In this document: positions 31,469-43,038 of the stretch, one piece after another
Numbering within the stretch: position 1 is the first letter of the stretch
Layout: each line of letters begins with the position of its first letter
DNA from: Craterostigma plantagineum
Taxonomy: Eukaryota; Streptophyta; Magnoliopsida; Lamiales; Linderniaceae
DNA: 64,000 bases
Assembly (NCBI GenBank): GCA_027422505.1
Contig: JAPQWV010001424.1
Span: forward strand, 1 to 64,000
Direction of reading: 5' to 3'
Notes under the pieces: model-generated
What the model saw: only the letters and a program-made list of their open reading frames with translations
What the model was told of the DNA's origin: nothing
The model's database searches: none
Translations under genes and position numbers: made by a program

Positions 31469-33529
31469 GCCCGTGCATTTCACAAGTGTGAAAAAATAGG
31501 TGTAATTAATATAATATAGTATTTCCCACTTTGTTAGTGGGTAGTTTTTTTTTGTTGTTTTTTGGTTTGTTTAATATAATAAAAATGGACGCGTGGCGTG
31601 TGGAGAACAAAACTACATTTAATTGTATATATAGGATACGTGGTCTAATTGACTTTGTATTATTATATTTTTAATAGTAAACTGATAATTATTCCTTTCT
31701 GAAATTTGTCAAGAATCATCTCTCACGGGTCAACGATAAAATAGTTTCTTTATAAAGATAATTCAATTAATTTTTGCATGCATTTATATAGATATCATCT
31801 TGGATTTGATAATTGACGCGTAAGATCAGTCAAACAATTAGATAACAACTGCAAACCGATTATTTGAATTGTCCTCTGTCTTATCAAAGGATTATGTAAG
31901 AGCTGATGGCCTAAACGCGTATAGCAAGGTTTGTTGCATATAATGCTATAAATTAATGATAGGGCTGCAATTAATTTAAACCTAGGGATATTTCATCGTG
32001 TTGATTGTCTGGTTATGATTCGGAGTGGATTTCATGTGTTTGCTCGCTTGCAGATAAGAAAACTAAATAAATCAACTTTCAAATAGTATAACCTATTATT
32101 ACATTGGACTATAGGGTAAGAAAAACATTATTGATGTGGTCGAAAAATGTCCCGACGCACCATTGGTGCTGTGGAAGTTATGGATCGTCGCCATTCCGAG
32201 TTCATCGTTTTCGTCTTCAATGGATCCCTGAAATATCACGAAAAAGACGAGCTAAAGGGCGCCGTTTTCGATGACGCCCCTCCGATGCCAAATCAGATAA
32301 TTGTTCGTCAACGTTAAAGCGTATAATAAAATAAGAGAAAGCAATAATTAGATAGAATCGTCGGGACGTCGAGCTATGAGAGGATCGAGCTTGCTTTTAT
32401 GCATTGGCTTTCAATAAAAGATGTGGGTAGTTGTATCGAAAAAGTTAGGGCGCCTATCTATTTTATCAAACGGTGTGTTTTTACCATTTAAATAATCGTT
32501 CGAACCGCATGCCTATAAAAACCATGTGATAATGTTCAACTATTTTGAAAGAAAAGATTGACCGCGGGTATGGTATGGCTTCGAACTGGATCCAGCTAAG
32601 AGCAAGAAAGAAAATGATCCCATGGCGGCTTGGTCTCCGTGTAAGCAATAAACACATTTGTGAAACAATTTGATTTCTCTTCCATTGAGTGAAGTCGTAA
32701 AAATACAATCTCAGGGGGCAAATGTCCGAGTTGAGTTTTATATGAAGGTTAATGATGTCCTTGCCATGTTGCTCGGGGAAAGCAATGGATCCCTAAGGAT
32801 GAGATGAAAGAGTTTTTCTGATTATGCCTTGAAAGACTCGAAGACTGCAAGCGGTTGTACGAGGGATGGTTGTGACTCCGGAGACGGGATTTCGCGATAG
32901 GTGGTTTTGTATTTTTGTATATTTTTTATTTTTTAAACTATTTGTGACTATTGAATGTCGTGGGATGATCGGTTGCACAATTCCATCACAATTTGTTTTT
33001 CATAGTTGAAGTTGAAGGTGTTAATGATTTAAAATTTTTGTCTCCTTCTCTAACTAAACTCTTTTGGTAGTGGTGAACTAGGCTGTTGACGCGACATCGG
33101 TTGTTTGTCCAAATGTTGTTCCTCGGTATGTGGGAGGAGACGGATATGGAAGGCATTGTTGCGCCTCCATTTGTTTTGCAACATCATGTTTGGGTGATTC
33201 ACTTCTTCTGACTTTACGACGATGTAATTGATGTTTCAATCAATGACATTACATTCTTGTAATTGGGGATCAAAATATTCAAAGAAGGTTCTTTTATTTA
33301 TGATGATGAAATACTCTTGGAATTGACAATCCCATAATATAATAAGGTTTTGGTAATATATATGAATATTTCCGCTTGGGGAACTTGAATTATGACATAA
33401 AAATAGATATAGTTTTTCTTGTAGCATATTGTTTTGGTTTAATTTTATGGCGTGTCTATCGAAAAATTTACTAATAAAAACTTACATCAATTATACAATT
33501 TTAAAACACGTGCATTGCACGGTCAAAGA
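31469..33529. mobile_element. Possible MULE or Helitron-like unit, about 2.06 kb
   Basis: An 11-bp direct repeat ACTAGTTTTAT lies at 31458-31468 and 33530-33540. Inside it, inverted ends share CCGTGCATTTCAC (left) and CCGTGCAATGCAC (right, read inward). Long TSDs and inverted ends suggest a Mutator-like element. Alternatively the right end, a GTGCATTGCAC hairpin followed nine bases later by CTAG and T, looks like a Helitron 3' terminus. The interior has no ORF over 80 codons and nothing recognisable; it may hold captured, decayed host sequence. Confidence 0.4.
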
Positions 33530-33589
33530 ACTAGTTTTATAAAAAGAGATGCCATGTCAAACATATCATCCTCTTACATTTCCATAGTA

Positions 33590-33829
33590 CTCCCTCCGTC
33601 CCAGACAATTTCATACATTTTACTAAATCGGGCGGCGATCTTTTGTACATTTCTTTATTTAGCAAAAAACTTATCACAAACAATCAATATAATAATATTA
33701 AATATTGTTAAAAGACTTGTCAAAATATACACTTTTTTACCTTTTAATTGTACTATATTATTAAAATATTCAGTTTCTTAATTCTCGTGCCAACTCCCAA
33801 ATGTCCAAAAACATTTGGGACAGAGGGAG
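33590..33829. mobile_element. Stowaway (Tc1/mariner) MITE, 240 bp
   Basis: Starts CTCCCTCCGTCCCAGAC and ends GGGACAGAGGGAG, the widespread plant Stowaway terminal pair, with TA dinucleotides on both sides (33588-33589 and 33830-33831). It has no coding capacity. Confidence 0.88.
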
Positions 33830-34588
33830 TATTATAAGATGCTATTTATCGACTAATTGGGCTGGGCTGGGCTGCGAGATCAAACATTTTATGAACGAGG
33901 GATTCATGTGTAATAATCCTAAAGATACTGGCTGGTGCATAAATACCATCAAGTCTTGGGACCATAAGGGGTAATAATCATCTGACTCGTTCATCTAGGA
34001 CTTCGTTACACATCGATCCCACTCTGAGTCTGCACTCACATTTCCGACGCCAAATTCCACGATGTAAAATAACGAGGAATCAACCAACAATAATAAAATC
34101 AATCCTCAATTTTGCAGGAAAATCATTCGACCCCAAATATGTGGAGATAATTTGCCCCATCTCCCCCGCGAAATCATTGCAGAAATCTTCGTCAGATTGC
34201 CCGCGAAACCCCTCTCGAAGCTCAAGTGCGTCGCAAAATCATGGCTTTCTCTGATTTCCTCCCCCAAATTCATCAAGAAACATGCCACACTCTCAGCCCT
34301 CGATCCACCTATCGCCAACTACACGCTCGTGTTAAGTATAGCCTACGACCAAATTCACGACAAAATTAATCATGATTCAGTTATTAATTCCCCCATCGTG
34401 GATCTTTTCACCGATTTTGTTGAAAACCCTAATCGTACAAATCTTCCCCCTCGCTGGAGAATTCATATCATGGGTTCTTTCGATGGCCTGTTGTGCTTTC
34501 TGCAAAGCAAAGCATCGTAAGCCATATATTTCTATGGATCCTCGTTTAAAGACGTCGAAGAAGCTGCCCCCATTTTCCGCAGCAGATG

Positions 34589-34593
34589 AAAAA
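34589..34593. repeat. Left TSD of the copia element in the F-box gene (AAAAA)
   Basis: AAAAA here and at 39192-39196 flank the element. Both lie in A-rich runs (7-8 A), so the duplication is consistent but weak on its own. Confidence 0.7.
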
Positions 34594-34855
34594 TGATGAT
34601 TATTATAATTCTAGTGTTTTAATATGTAATATTAGAGACAAGAGATAACTTAGTATTTATTATTTTGATGTCTCCTAATACACCCCAAGCTTACATAACA
34701 CATAGATTATTTATAGTGCTTAATTGACTATTCTACACACCATGACTCATACCTTATTGATTGCATTCTAATTGATTAACATCCACCTCACAACCAACGT
34801 GTACACAATATAGAAGCTTCTTAGATGTGACATTTTGAGGTTATTATTTCCAACA
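34594..34855 (-). repeat. 3' LTR of copia element at 34594-39191
   Basis: 262-bp direct repeat, apparently identical to 38930-39191. Confidence 0.9.
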
Positions 34856-34868
34856 TCCTCTCCTAAGC

Positions 34869-37800
34869 TCAATTGTCGCCTTCCCACATACCGAGCATCT
34901 TCCTGATCCTTTCGAACGCTTCCAACGGTAGTGGCTTGGTAAATATATCCGCTACTTGTTCCTTGCTTGTTACATGAATCAAGCTGACTTCGCCTTTCTT
35001 TATTTGTTCTCGCATGAAATGATATCGCACATCTATATGCTTGCTTCGTTCATGATGTACCGGGTTCTTCGCGAGCTCAATTGCTGACTTATTGTCGACT
35101 CGTATTTCGGTAGCTGTTGCTTGTAAAAATTTCATTTCTTTAAGCAGCTTTCTAATCCACATCGCATGACTTACACAAGTCGATGCTGCGACATATTCAG
35201 CTTCACAGGTAGAGAGTGTCACTATTGGCTGTTTTTTCGACGTCCAAGTGAAAGCCGTGCCACCTACCAAGAAGACAAAACCTGTAGTGCTCTTTCTTTC
35301 GTCCAAGTCACCACTCCAATCACTGTCTGAATAAGCAATAACATCAGGATTGTTAGTGCAACCATAAAATAATCCGTACGAAATCGTTCCTTTGATGTAT
35401 CGTAAAATCCGCTTTACGGCGTTCCAATGACTTGATCTTGGACTCTCCATGTATCGACTCACGAGTCCTACTCCATATGCAATGTCTGGCCTCGTATTTG
35501 TCAGATAACGTAAGCTTCCAACAGCGCTTCTATAAACCTTCGGATCAACCGGCTTCCTTCACCATGCCTCGTTAACTTAATGCCTCGCTCCACCGGCGTT
35601 TTAGCGTAGTTGCACTCACTCATATTGAACCTTTTCAACAGCATCTTTGCGTACGTATGTTGAGAAACAAAAATACCTGAGTCCTTTTGTTTGACATCTA
35701 GCCCCAAAAAGTATGACATGATTCCGAGATCGGTCATGTCGAACTCGTTCTTCATATCTCGTTTGAACTCCTCAACCATGGTGTTGTTGTTGCTAGCAAA
35801 AATCAGGTCATCAACATATAATGCAACATAAAGTATATCATTACCCCGTACCTTAATGTAAAGGGCATGCTCGTAGGGCATTGTTCAAATCCTCGATCTT
35901 TAAAGTATGTATCAATACGCGCATTCCACGTTCTTGGTGCCTGTTTTAACCCGTATAACGCCCTTTTCAGCCTTAGAACTTGATCCTCCTTTCCTTGTTT
36001 GAAACCCGGCGGCTGAAAAATGTAAACTTCTTCTTCGAGCTTTCCGTTCAAAAATGCCGATTTAACGTCCATTTGGTAAATGCTCCATTTTTTCCTTGCA
36101 ACCAACGATAGCAATAAACGCACGGTCTCCATTCTTGCTACTGGGGCGAAAACCTCTTCGTAGTCTATGCCGTACTTTTGACTGTAGCCCTTTGCGACTA
36201 GCCTCGCTTTGTATTTTACTATGTTACCTTCGGAGTTTAACTTTTTCTTGTACACCCACTTCACTCCTACCGCTTTGTGTCCGGGCGGCAACAAGCTCAA
36301 CTCCCACGTATTGTTCTTTTCGATTGATTTTATTTCTTCATACATCGCCTCTCGCCATCTCTCATCTTTGACAGCTTCTTCAAAGGTGATGTCCTCGGCA
36401 TCCGCCATGAGACATACGAGGTTCATTCGTTCAGTGGAGTTATAGAGCTCTCCCAGGCTGCGCGTCCGGATGGTCTCGGGTTCAGATTCACCATCTGTCG
36501 TGATAGTCACGGACTCCGAGGGCTGCGATCCTAATTCGGGCTCTTCACCGCTTGGAATGGATATGTCCGCAACCTTCGTTCTTTCATCCTCAGGCTTTAG
36601 TATCGACTCCCAGTTCCAGGTAGCATCTTCGTCAACCTGTACATCTCGACTAACAACAATTTTCTTTGTATTAGGATCATACAAAGTGTACGCTTTAGAA
36701 CGTTCATCGTATCCAACAAAGATCAATTTTCGACTTTTATCATCGAGCTTAGTACGCCTTTGCTCCGGAATTCGAGCATATGCTATGCTTCCAAAAACCC
36801 GTAAATGTGCAACCGATGGTTTTACGCCGCACCATGCTTCTTGTGGCGTGACATTTTTTAATATTGAGGTTGGACTTCGATTTTGCAAATAGACGGAACA
36901 CCGAACGGCTTCTGCCCAAAACTCTTTAGGCATGCGTTTAGTCTTGAGCATACTCCTCGTCATATCAAGCAGCGTTCTGTTTTTTCGCTCGGCAACGCCG
37001 TTCTGTTGCGGTGTGTATGGAGCTGTCAGGTGACGCTTGATGCCATGTTCTTCACAATATGCCATGAAATCCTTCGATATGAACTCACCACCCCGATCTG
37101 AACGTAGTGTCCTGATGCGTTCTCCACTAGTATTTTCCACCAATTGTTTAAATTTCTTGAAAACAGCAAGTGCCTCATTCTTTTCTCGAAGAAAATATAC
37201 CCATGTTCTACGTGAGAAATCGTCGATAAAAGTGATAAAGTACCTGCGATTTCCGATTGAGGCCGGAGTGATGGGACCGCAAATATCAGTGTGAATGAGC
37301 TCGAGAACCTTACTCGATCGTGTGAGCGAGCCTTTTGGAAATGATTTTCTTGTGCCCTTTTCCATGATGCATACTTCGCATATTCGACGTTCGCCCTCGA
37401 CTTTGTTGAGTCCTCCAACCATGTTTCGGTCCACTAGTTTTTTCAGACTGTCGTAGTTCAAGTGTCCGAACCGCTGATGCCACAACCTTGCGGGGCTCGA
37501 TACTTCGACATTTGCATTTAGGCATCTGTCAGTCGCCGCTGTAATGTTGAGCTTAAACAAACGATTATTGCTCATTTGAACTTGAGCAATAACTTGAGCG
37601 TCACGATCTCTTAGAGTCATGATTTGTCCCTTCATTAGTATAGTATATCCTCGCTCTAAGAGTTGTCCGAGGCTTATAATATTACTTCTCATACTTGGTA
37701 CGTAAAAAACGTCAGCTATGTAGCGATTTGTACCATCTTTGCATTGAATTAAGATTTTTCCTTTACCTGCTACTTTCACCGTAGACGCGTCACCAAACGT

Positions 37801-38913
37801 CACTTTACCTCCCACGTCTTCTTCTAGGTTCGTGAACAGCTTTCTATCACCGGACATGTGGTTGCTCGCACCCGTATCCAAGTACCACGTATGTTCGTCG
37901 CCGCTATCCGACTCTTTGCATGCAAGCAATAAGATCTCTTCTTCGTTTTCAGTTTTCTTCTCGGCGATGTTCACCTTTTCATCCACCTTTTTTTCAGTAT
38001 AGCATTCTCTTGCAAAATGACCATACTTACCACACTTGTAGCATTCGATGTTGAACCGGTTTGATCGATTGCCTCGTCCTCGGCCACCTCTTGCACCTCG
38101 TGTGTTGTTGTAGTTTCCTCTTTCTTCTTTTTCGTCTTGTCCACGGCCCCGGCCTCTTCCACGACCACGGCCTCTATAGCTTCCTCGACCTCGACCACGT
38201 CCTCTTCCTCGATCGCCGTAATTTGTTTGTTCTTCCTTAAATGAGACTTTGGCTTGAAGAACATCCTCCAAAGTTTCCACCCTCTTTCGATTCTTTCGAT
38301 GCTCGTGGGCTTCCAATGAACTTGTAAGTTCATTCACGGACATTTTTTCGAGATCTCTAGCTTCCTCTATGGCACATACGACATTCTCATATTCCTCCGT
38401 CAAGGATCTGAGAATCTTCTCGACGACACGATTTTCGGGCACATCCTCACCGTTCCTTTTTAGCTGGTTCACAATCACCTCGACCCTTGTGATGTATGCC
38501 GAAACCGTCTCTGTGTCTTTCATCTTGACCGTCTCGAACTCACTGCGAAGCGTTTGCAATCGTATTTGCTTAACGCGATCTGCGCCTTTGTATGCATTTT
38601 CTAGGATCGTCCAGGCTTCATTAGAGTTCTTCGCTCCGGCTATCTTCTCAAAAGCCGACTCGTCAACTGCTTGGTAAAGCATGTATAACGCGGTCTTGTC
38701 TTTCTTGCGGTATTCCTTTAACTCTTTTACTTGATTGTTCGTCAAACCCGCGAGAGTCTCGTATTCGGTATACCCACTCTCGACAACTTCCCAGGCATCT
38801 TGCGATCCTAGTAACGCCTTCATTTGTATGCACCAATTGCCGTAGTTGTCCTTTGAAAGACGCAAGCTTGGTACATGAGGAATTCCTCCGGCCGCTCCTC
38901 CGATGTTAGCCAT
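34869..38913 (-). pseudogene. Copia gag-pol polyprotein with two frameshifts
   Basis: The ATG at 38913 ([10 protein letters not shown]) follows the primer site directly; the upstream GTG-initiated extension would run through the PBS and is ignored. The first frame (to 35803) carries gag, an RG-rich tract, a zinc knuckle ([15 protein letters not shown]), protease ([14 protein letters not shown]), integrase zinc finger ([18 protein letters not shown]), integrase core ([24 protein letters not shown]) and RT to [10 protein letters not shown]. Frame is lost near 35880, then 35881-35501 has [10 protein letters not shown] and shifts again near 35550. The last frame (35462-34869) is RNase H (YSDSDWSGDLDERKS, STCEAEYVA, DNKSAIELAKNP) ending with IFTKPLP. 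All catalytic motifs remain, so only two small indels separate it from an intact polyprotein. Its gag is related to that of the TR-GAG element. Confidence 0.9.
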
Positions 38914-38929
38914 GAGCTCTGATACCACG

Positions 38930-39191
38930 TGATGATTATTATAATTCTAGTGTTTTAATATGTAATATTAGAGACAAGAGATAACTTAGTATTTATTATT
39001 TTGATGTCTCCTAATACACCCCAAGCTTACATAACACATAGATTATTTATAGTGCTTAATTGACTATTCTACACACCATGACTCATACCTTATTGATTGC
39101 ATTCTAATTGATTAACATCCACCTCACAACCAACGTGTACACAATATAGAAGCTTCTTAGATGTGACATTTTGAGGTTATTATTTCCAACA
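38930..39191 (-). repeat. 5' LTR of copia element at 34594-39191
   Basis: 262-bp LTR next to the initiator-Met primer site, followed by the TSD. Confidence 0.9.
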
Positions 39192-39860
39192 AAAAAAAGG
39201 TTTGGTCGTCGACGTATGGCATAGGGTACGATGAGACCAGCGAAGATTACAAGGTTTTGGGGTTTTTCTTGCATTTACGCGGCAATGATGAGCTAGAGTG
39301 CATGGTACAGATCTACAGCTTAAAGAATGACTCTTGGAAGAGCATCGAGGGTTTCAATGGAGGCATAGATCAAACGCGCCGGTGATTTTTGCGAATGGGA
39401 AATTTCACGTTATGGCGTACTTTAAGATCGACGGAGCCCACACAGGTTGCAATATTCTGAGCCTCGATTTGGAAACGAGGTTTACGGTACTGTCGAGCAA
39501 CCAAAGTACGGCAATTATTCTGATATATCTATTGGGGTTTTGAGAGGTTATATTACTGCTCTTTACAGCGTTGAGCAATGGTCTTTTGCCGATTTTTGGG
39601 TTCTATAAGAGTACGGCGTCAAAGAATCTTGGACTAAATTAGCTTTCATTCCTTATTTCGATGGACAAGCTTCATATATACCCTCATGTCGTTTGTGTTT
39701 CATATTGAATGGAAAGTATTTATGGTATGTGGGAGTCGGTTAGTTGTTTTCGATCCTGAAGATAACAGCTTTTCTTACCCTCGAAAATGCGCCGTAATCG
39801 ATGGCATATGTTCGACGGCGGTCTATGTTGAAAGTTTGGTTGAGATTTGAGGAATCACAC

Positions 39861-40272
39861 TTATATGGCTTCGAAGCATTATGATGCGCCTTTTTGGTTT
39901 AAGTTGCGTCTTTCTTTTTTTGCTGATCGTCTCGCATAGTACTTTGATGTTCTCTATATCTCTTTTGCGACGGTTATTGAATGCATTTCCTCCATTTTCG
40001 AGCGATTGGAATAAGAATTTTTGGCAGATTGTTAGAGAACCTAATTCTCGTGGTTCGATTGGTATTAATTGGCCGACCTAAAGCATATACACCTCATTTT
40101 TGTTCTGTATATGTCGCATAAGGTTTCTCTCCTACTGAGGAATATATTTAAGTAACTCCCGACTAATGACTTGTTCAAATATAAAAAACTCTTACTAAAA
40201 CAAATGAAATATTGACATCAATGTGAGGAATTAGTAAATATGTATCACTCTTAACCAAACTATCCAAAATCG
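39861..40272 (+). repeat. 3' flank of the F-box copy, duplicated again downstream
   Basis: Bases 39881-40085 (a decayed F-box 3' tail, with TTTTGCGACGG and GAGCGATTGGAATAA) recur in diverged form at about 40460-40660 and at 53060-53310. The spacer 40110-40260 recurs at 53320-53490. No intact frame was found. Confidence 0.6.
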
Positions 40273-40760
40273 CTATAAATGATCGGGCGGCTCGGTTTTG
40301 AGATCCAAATAACCGTTATTTCTGGGTCGTTTATCCTTATTAATAATGTCCTTTCGAGGTACGCAGTGTCCATTTTCATAATAACCACTTTAACTTCACA
40401 TGTGCTTCATTGTCTTCTTCGCTAACTCATAATGGTCGCGAAAGTAGTTGACGGCCATTCGATATCTCTTTTAGTTGCGTCTTTTTTTGCCGATTTCTCA
40501 TAGTTTCAACCGTAGTACGATGGTCTTTATCGCTCACGCCACGCTTGTTTGCTGCATTTCACTCCCATATCGAGCGATTCGAAATAAAAACTTTTAGCAA
40601 ATCATTAGATGTGTAATTCGTGGTTCGAGAACCCGTTCGAGATTGACACGTAAAGATGTGAATAGACTCTGATATCTTTATGGAAGAGAAAAATTCGCCG
40701 GCTTCTTCGTCGCAAGGCAACTGCCCATGTTAGTCGCGCCGTTTGATTTCAATACCAATC
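40273..40760 (-). pseudogene. NIMIN-like pseudogene (copy 1)
   Basis: On the minus strand, short frames match the copy at 53500-53786: CDEEAGEFFSS near 40680-40710, RMAVNYFRDHYE near 40430-40460, and a C-terminal EAR-type YLDLKTEPPDHL before the stop at 40273-40275. An acidic EE-EFF-L block, a basic hydrophobic helix and a C-terminal LDLN-like EAR motif are the signature of NIM1/NPR1-interacting proteins, which restrain salicylic-acid signalling. The blocks are in different frames, and about 200 bp of decayed F-box tail sequence (about 40460-40660) lies between the first two. The gene is clearly broken. The family call rests on short motifs. Confidence 0.45.
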
Positions 40761-40815
40761 TGTTAGCTCTCATCGGCATGGGTTTGCCTTGCCAAGACTT
40801 ACAATTTTTTAGGTT

Positions 40816-40820
40816 GCGTT
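40816..40820. repeat. Left TSD of the large copia element (GCGTT)
   Basis: GCGTT occurs here and at 50616-50620, directly outside the two LTRs. Confidence 0.92.
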
Positions 40821-43023
40821 TGTTGGGAAACCCCGGGTGACCCGAGGCCTTGCCTCGGACGCAGCGGAATTTAAAATTTTTCCCGGGTTCCCCATATGGT
40901 TTCCCAGAATACTCGGTTAAATAAGGAAAAACGCATGTAAACACGTATAAGGTATAAGGATCTTACCCTCGTCGCGAAGATCCTTAGCTCCCGTAGCTCA
41001 CGAACTGTGCCGAAGAGAGTCACGCCGACCCCGTGACGTGCCACAAACCAACACCACCCCAAGGATGGCTAGAGATGGTGTGGAGTGTTGTGTAGAGATG
41101 TATATGTATGTGTATGATTTCTAAAACTCACAAACACTTAGGGATTTCTCAAAGATCACCCTAAATGCTCTCACTTCTCTCTAAAACTCAAAGATAGAGT
41201 GGGAAAGAGCTTAATTCTAGTTATGGACGAAATTCTCTAAGAAAATATATTAAAAGTCCATTTCCAAACCAAGAAAATGACTTTTAACTTAATCCAAATG
41301 AGATAATGTCCTACATGACTCAAAAGGTGTTAGATTCCCTTTTATTATGTCACTAAATGACCTAATAATGTCCCATATGTCTAACATAAGAACAAGGAAT
41401 GAATTTGGACTTGATTTGGATTAAATTTGGCCAAACCGACGCTCGTCACGGCCTGAAACAAGCCTTGTCACGGCCGTGACAACACCCTTCACGGCCTGGG
41501 TCATAATGGTCACGGCCGTGACCATGCCGAGGCCAAAACTCAGCCTCTGCCGGTCGTCACGGCCACTTGCAAGGTTGTCACGGCCGTGACATACCTGACA
41601 GCTTTGCGGCAGTTTGGTATTTCGATCCGATCGAGGGGTAAACGATGTCCGATTGATCTGAAATTTTAACCATAGTTAAAAGACTCACCAATCTTGATTC
41701 TGACCAAAGGGATTCTCAATCCGAGGTCTAGATTGTGAGATATGAATTTTTGAAGCTACTGCTACTTTGCAGAGGGACTTCATGACCATGACAAGCCTTG
41801 CTTGTCATTGTGAACCCTATTTACGCGTCATTCTTCACCTTTTTCCGTTCCATAAATTTCCTCCATGTAAATATAGTTTCTAAAACATATATTTAACATT
41901 TTTATTAACGTCTCTAAGATCGTTAAAACATTTACATCTCATATTAGTTAGGCACTATCACAGTGATCATTTTTAAGCCCGACTCTCTTGGTTCGTCTCA
42001 ACCCGGCAAGGGAGGAATCCAAGAATTTGGTAAGCGCCTAGCCAATCCCGCGGTACCAAATAGATCCCGTGTTGAGTACGATCTTCGATCTACGAACCGA
42101 CTATAGATTATTGTCGTACGTATAGACCCTTCACAAATGTCCCGATCGAGTGAGAGTCATGGTTACGTCAAACTCACTAGACTCGACTCTATGACTAATT
42201 CGTGACTGGCGAAATTACTAAACTGCCCTTACGTCCCACGTAAGTCAGTTTATAGCTTCGGCCGAAGACTTCGTAATTTCCCGTCCCCGAATATGCATAG
42301 GACATATATCTCAGTTACCAACGAGATAGTGAATCCCTAACGTTAGTCTAAGCACGGCAGTTACCCTTTGTTGTCAAGACCGCATGTCGCCGCCGGCCCA
42401 TGTTCGTCCCCGAACAAGGTGGGCCTAGCAAACTAGTGACATGTCAAGTCCCCAAAGTCAACTCCGTCAAAAACCCTTCGGTCTAAGGTCCACGCACACT
42501 ACTATAGTCAATCGATCGATCATTGACGCTACCCAGAGTAACGATAAGGCCCATGTGATCGTCGATTGCGAGTCGTGTCCAAGTACAAGTTAATCCCCTG
42601 ATTCAACTTATACCAATGTTACGACCTTCCGCTTCCCAAGCAAATGATTGGCACAACCATATAAGAGTCGTTAACAAATAAGTCGTAATTGACGCTCAGT
42701 CACCCTACTAAGGTCTAAGACTTATGGACTAATTTAATATCAGAGAATAATAGCTCACCGGTGCCCCTCTCTCATCCCATGAGAATCGGTGACTAAACTC
42801 ACGATATATGGGATTTATTTATTTACCGTCTCACCGGATGCCTAGTAAGACTTTATAGGTAAATAAATAATATGCCTTTTAAAGAATAAATAATAAAGTA
42901 TAAATTCCCTTAATACATATAAGAATACATTATTCAAATACATAATGAATAATACATCGATTATTAAATACATGCCCTATTCATTACATCCTCGAATGGC
43001 ATTCCGAGGGCACATCCCCAACA
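40821..43023 (-). repeat. 3' LTR of the intact copia element (2203 bp)
   Basis: Contains three perfect 14-bp palindromes GTCACGGCCGTGAC at 41467-41480, 41509-41522 and 41577-41590, plus half-sites (for example GTCACGGCC at 41445-41453). The same sites recur 7592 bp downstream in the other LTR. Confidence 0.92.
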
Positions 43024-43038
43024 ATCTCCCACTTGCAC

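Larger units (their letters stand above)
34594..39191 (-). mobile_element. Ty1/copia element inserted in the F-box gene
   Basis: LTRs 34594-34855 and 38930-39191 are 262 bp and look identical base for base, beginning TGATGATTATTATAATTC and ending TTTCCAACA on the plus strand. It reads leftward. The primer site TGGTATCAGAGCTC (minus strand, 38914-38927) abuts the 5' LTR within two bases, and a polypurine tract (TTAGGAGAGGA) abuts the 3' LTR. Identical LTRs mean a recent insertion, although the ORF already has two frameshifts, so it may have been mobilised in trans. Confidence 0.92.
34139..39860 (+). pseudogene. F-box gene with F-box-associated domain (copy 2), split by a copia element
   Basis: The left part (34139-34593) has the F-box (LPREIIAEIFVRLPAKPLSK, then VAKSWLSLISSPK) and the start of the associated domain (GSFDGLLCF). 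An ATG at 34139 is one base out of frame with it. A TAA at 34518-34520 and shifts around 34520-34545 also break it. The right part (39197-39860) resumes in the frame left at 34593: VWSSTYGIGYDETSEDYKVL and IYSLKNDSWKSI, typical FBA_1 repeats. More frameshifts follow near 39370 and 39500. The copia element entered within the codon run encoding AADEKK and duplicated AAAAA. Such proteins are substrate receptors of SCF E3 ligases; this copy cannot make one. Which lesions preceded the insertion is unknown. Confidence 0.85.
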
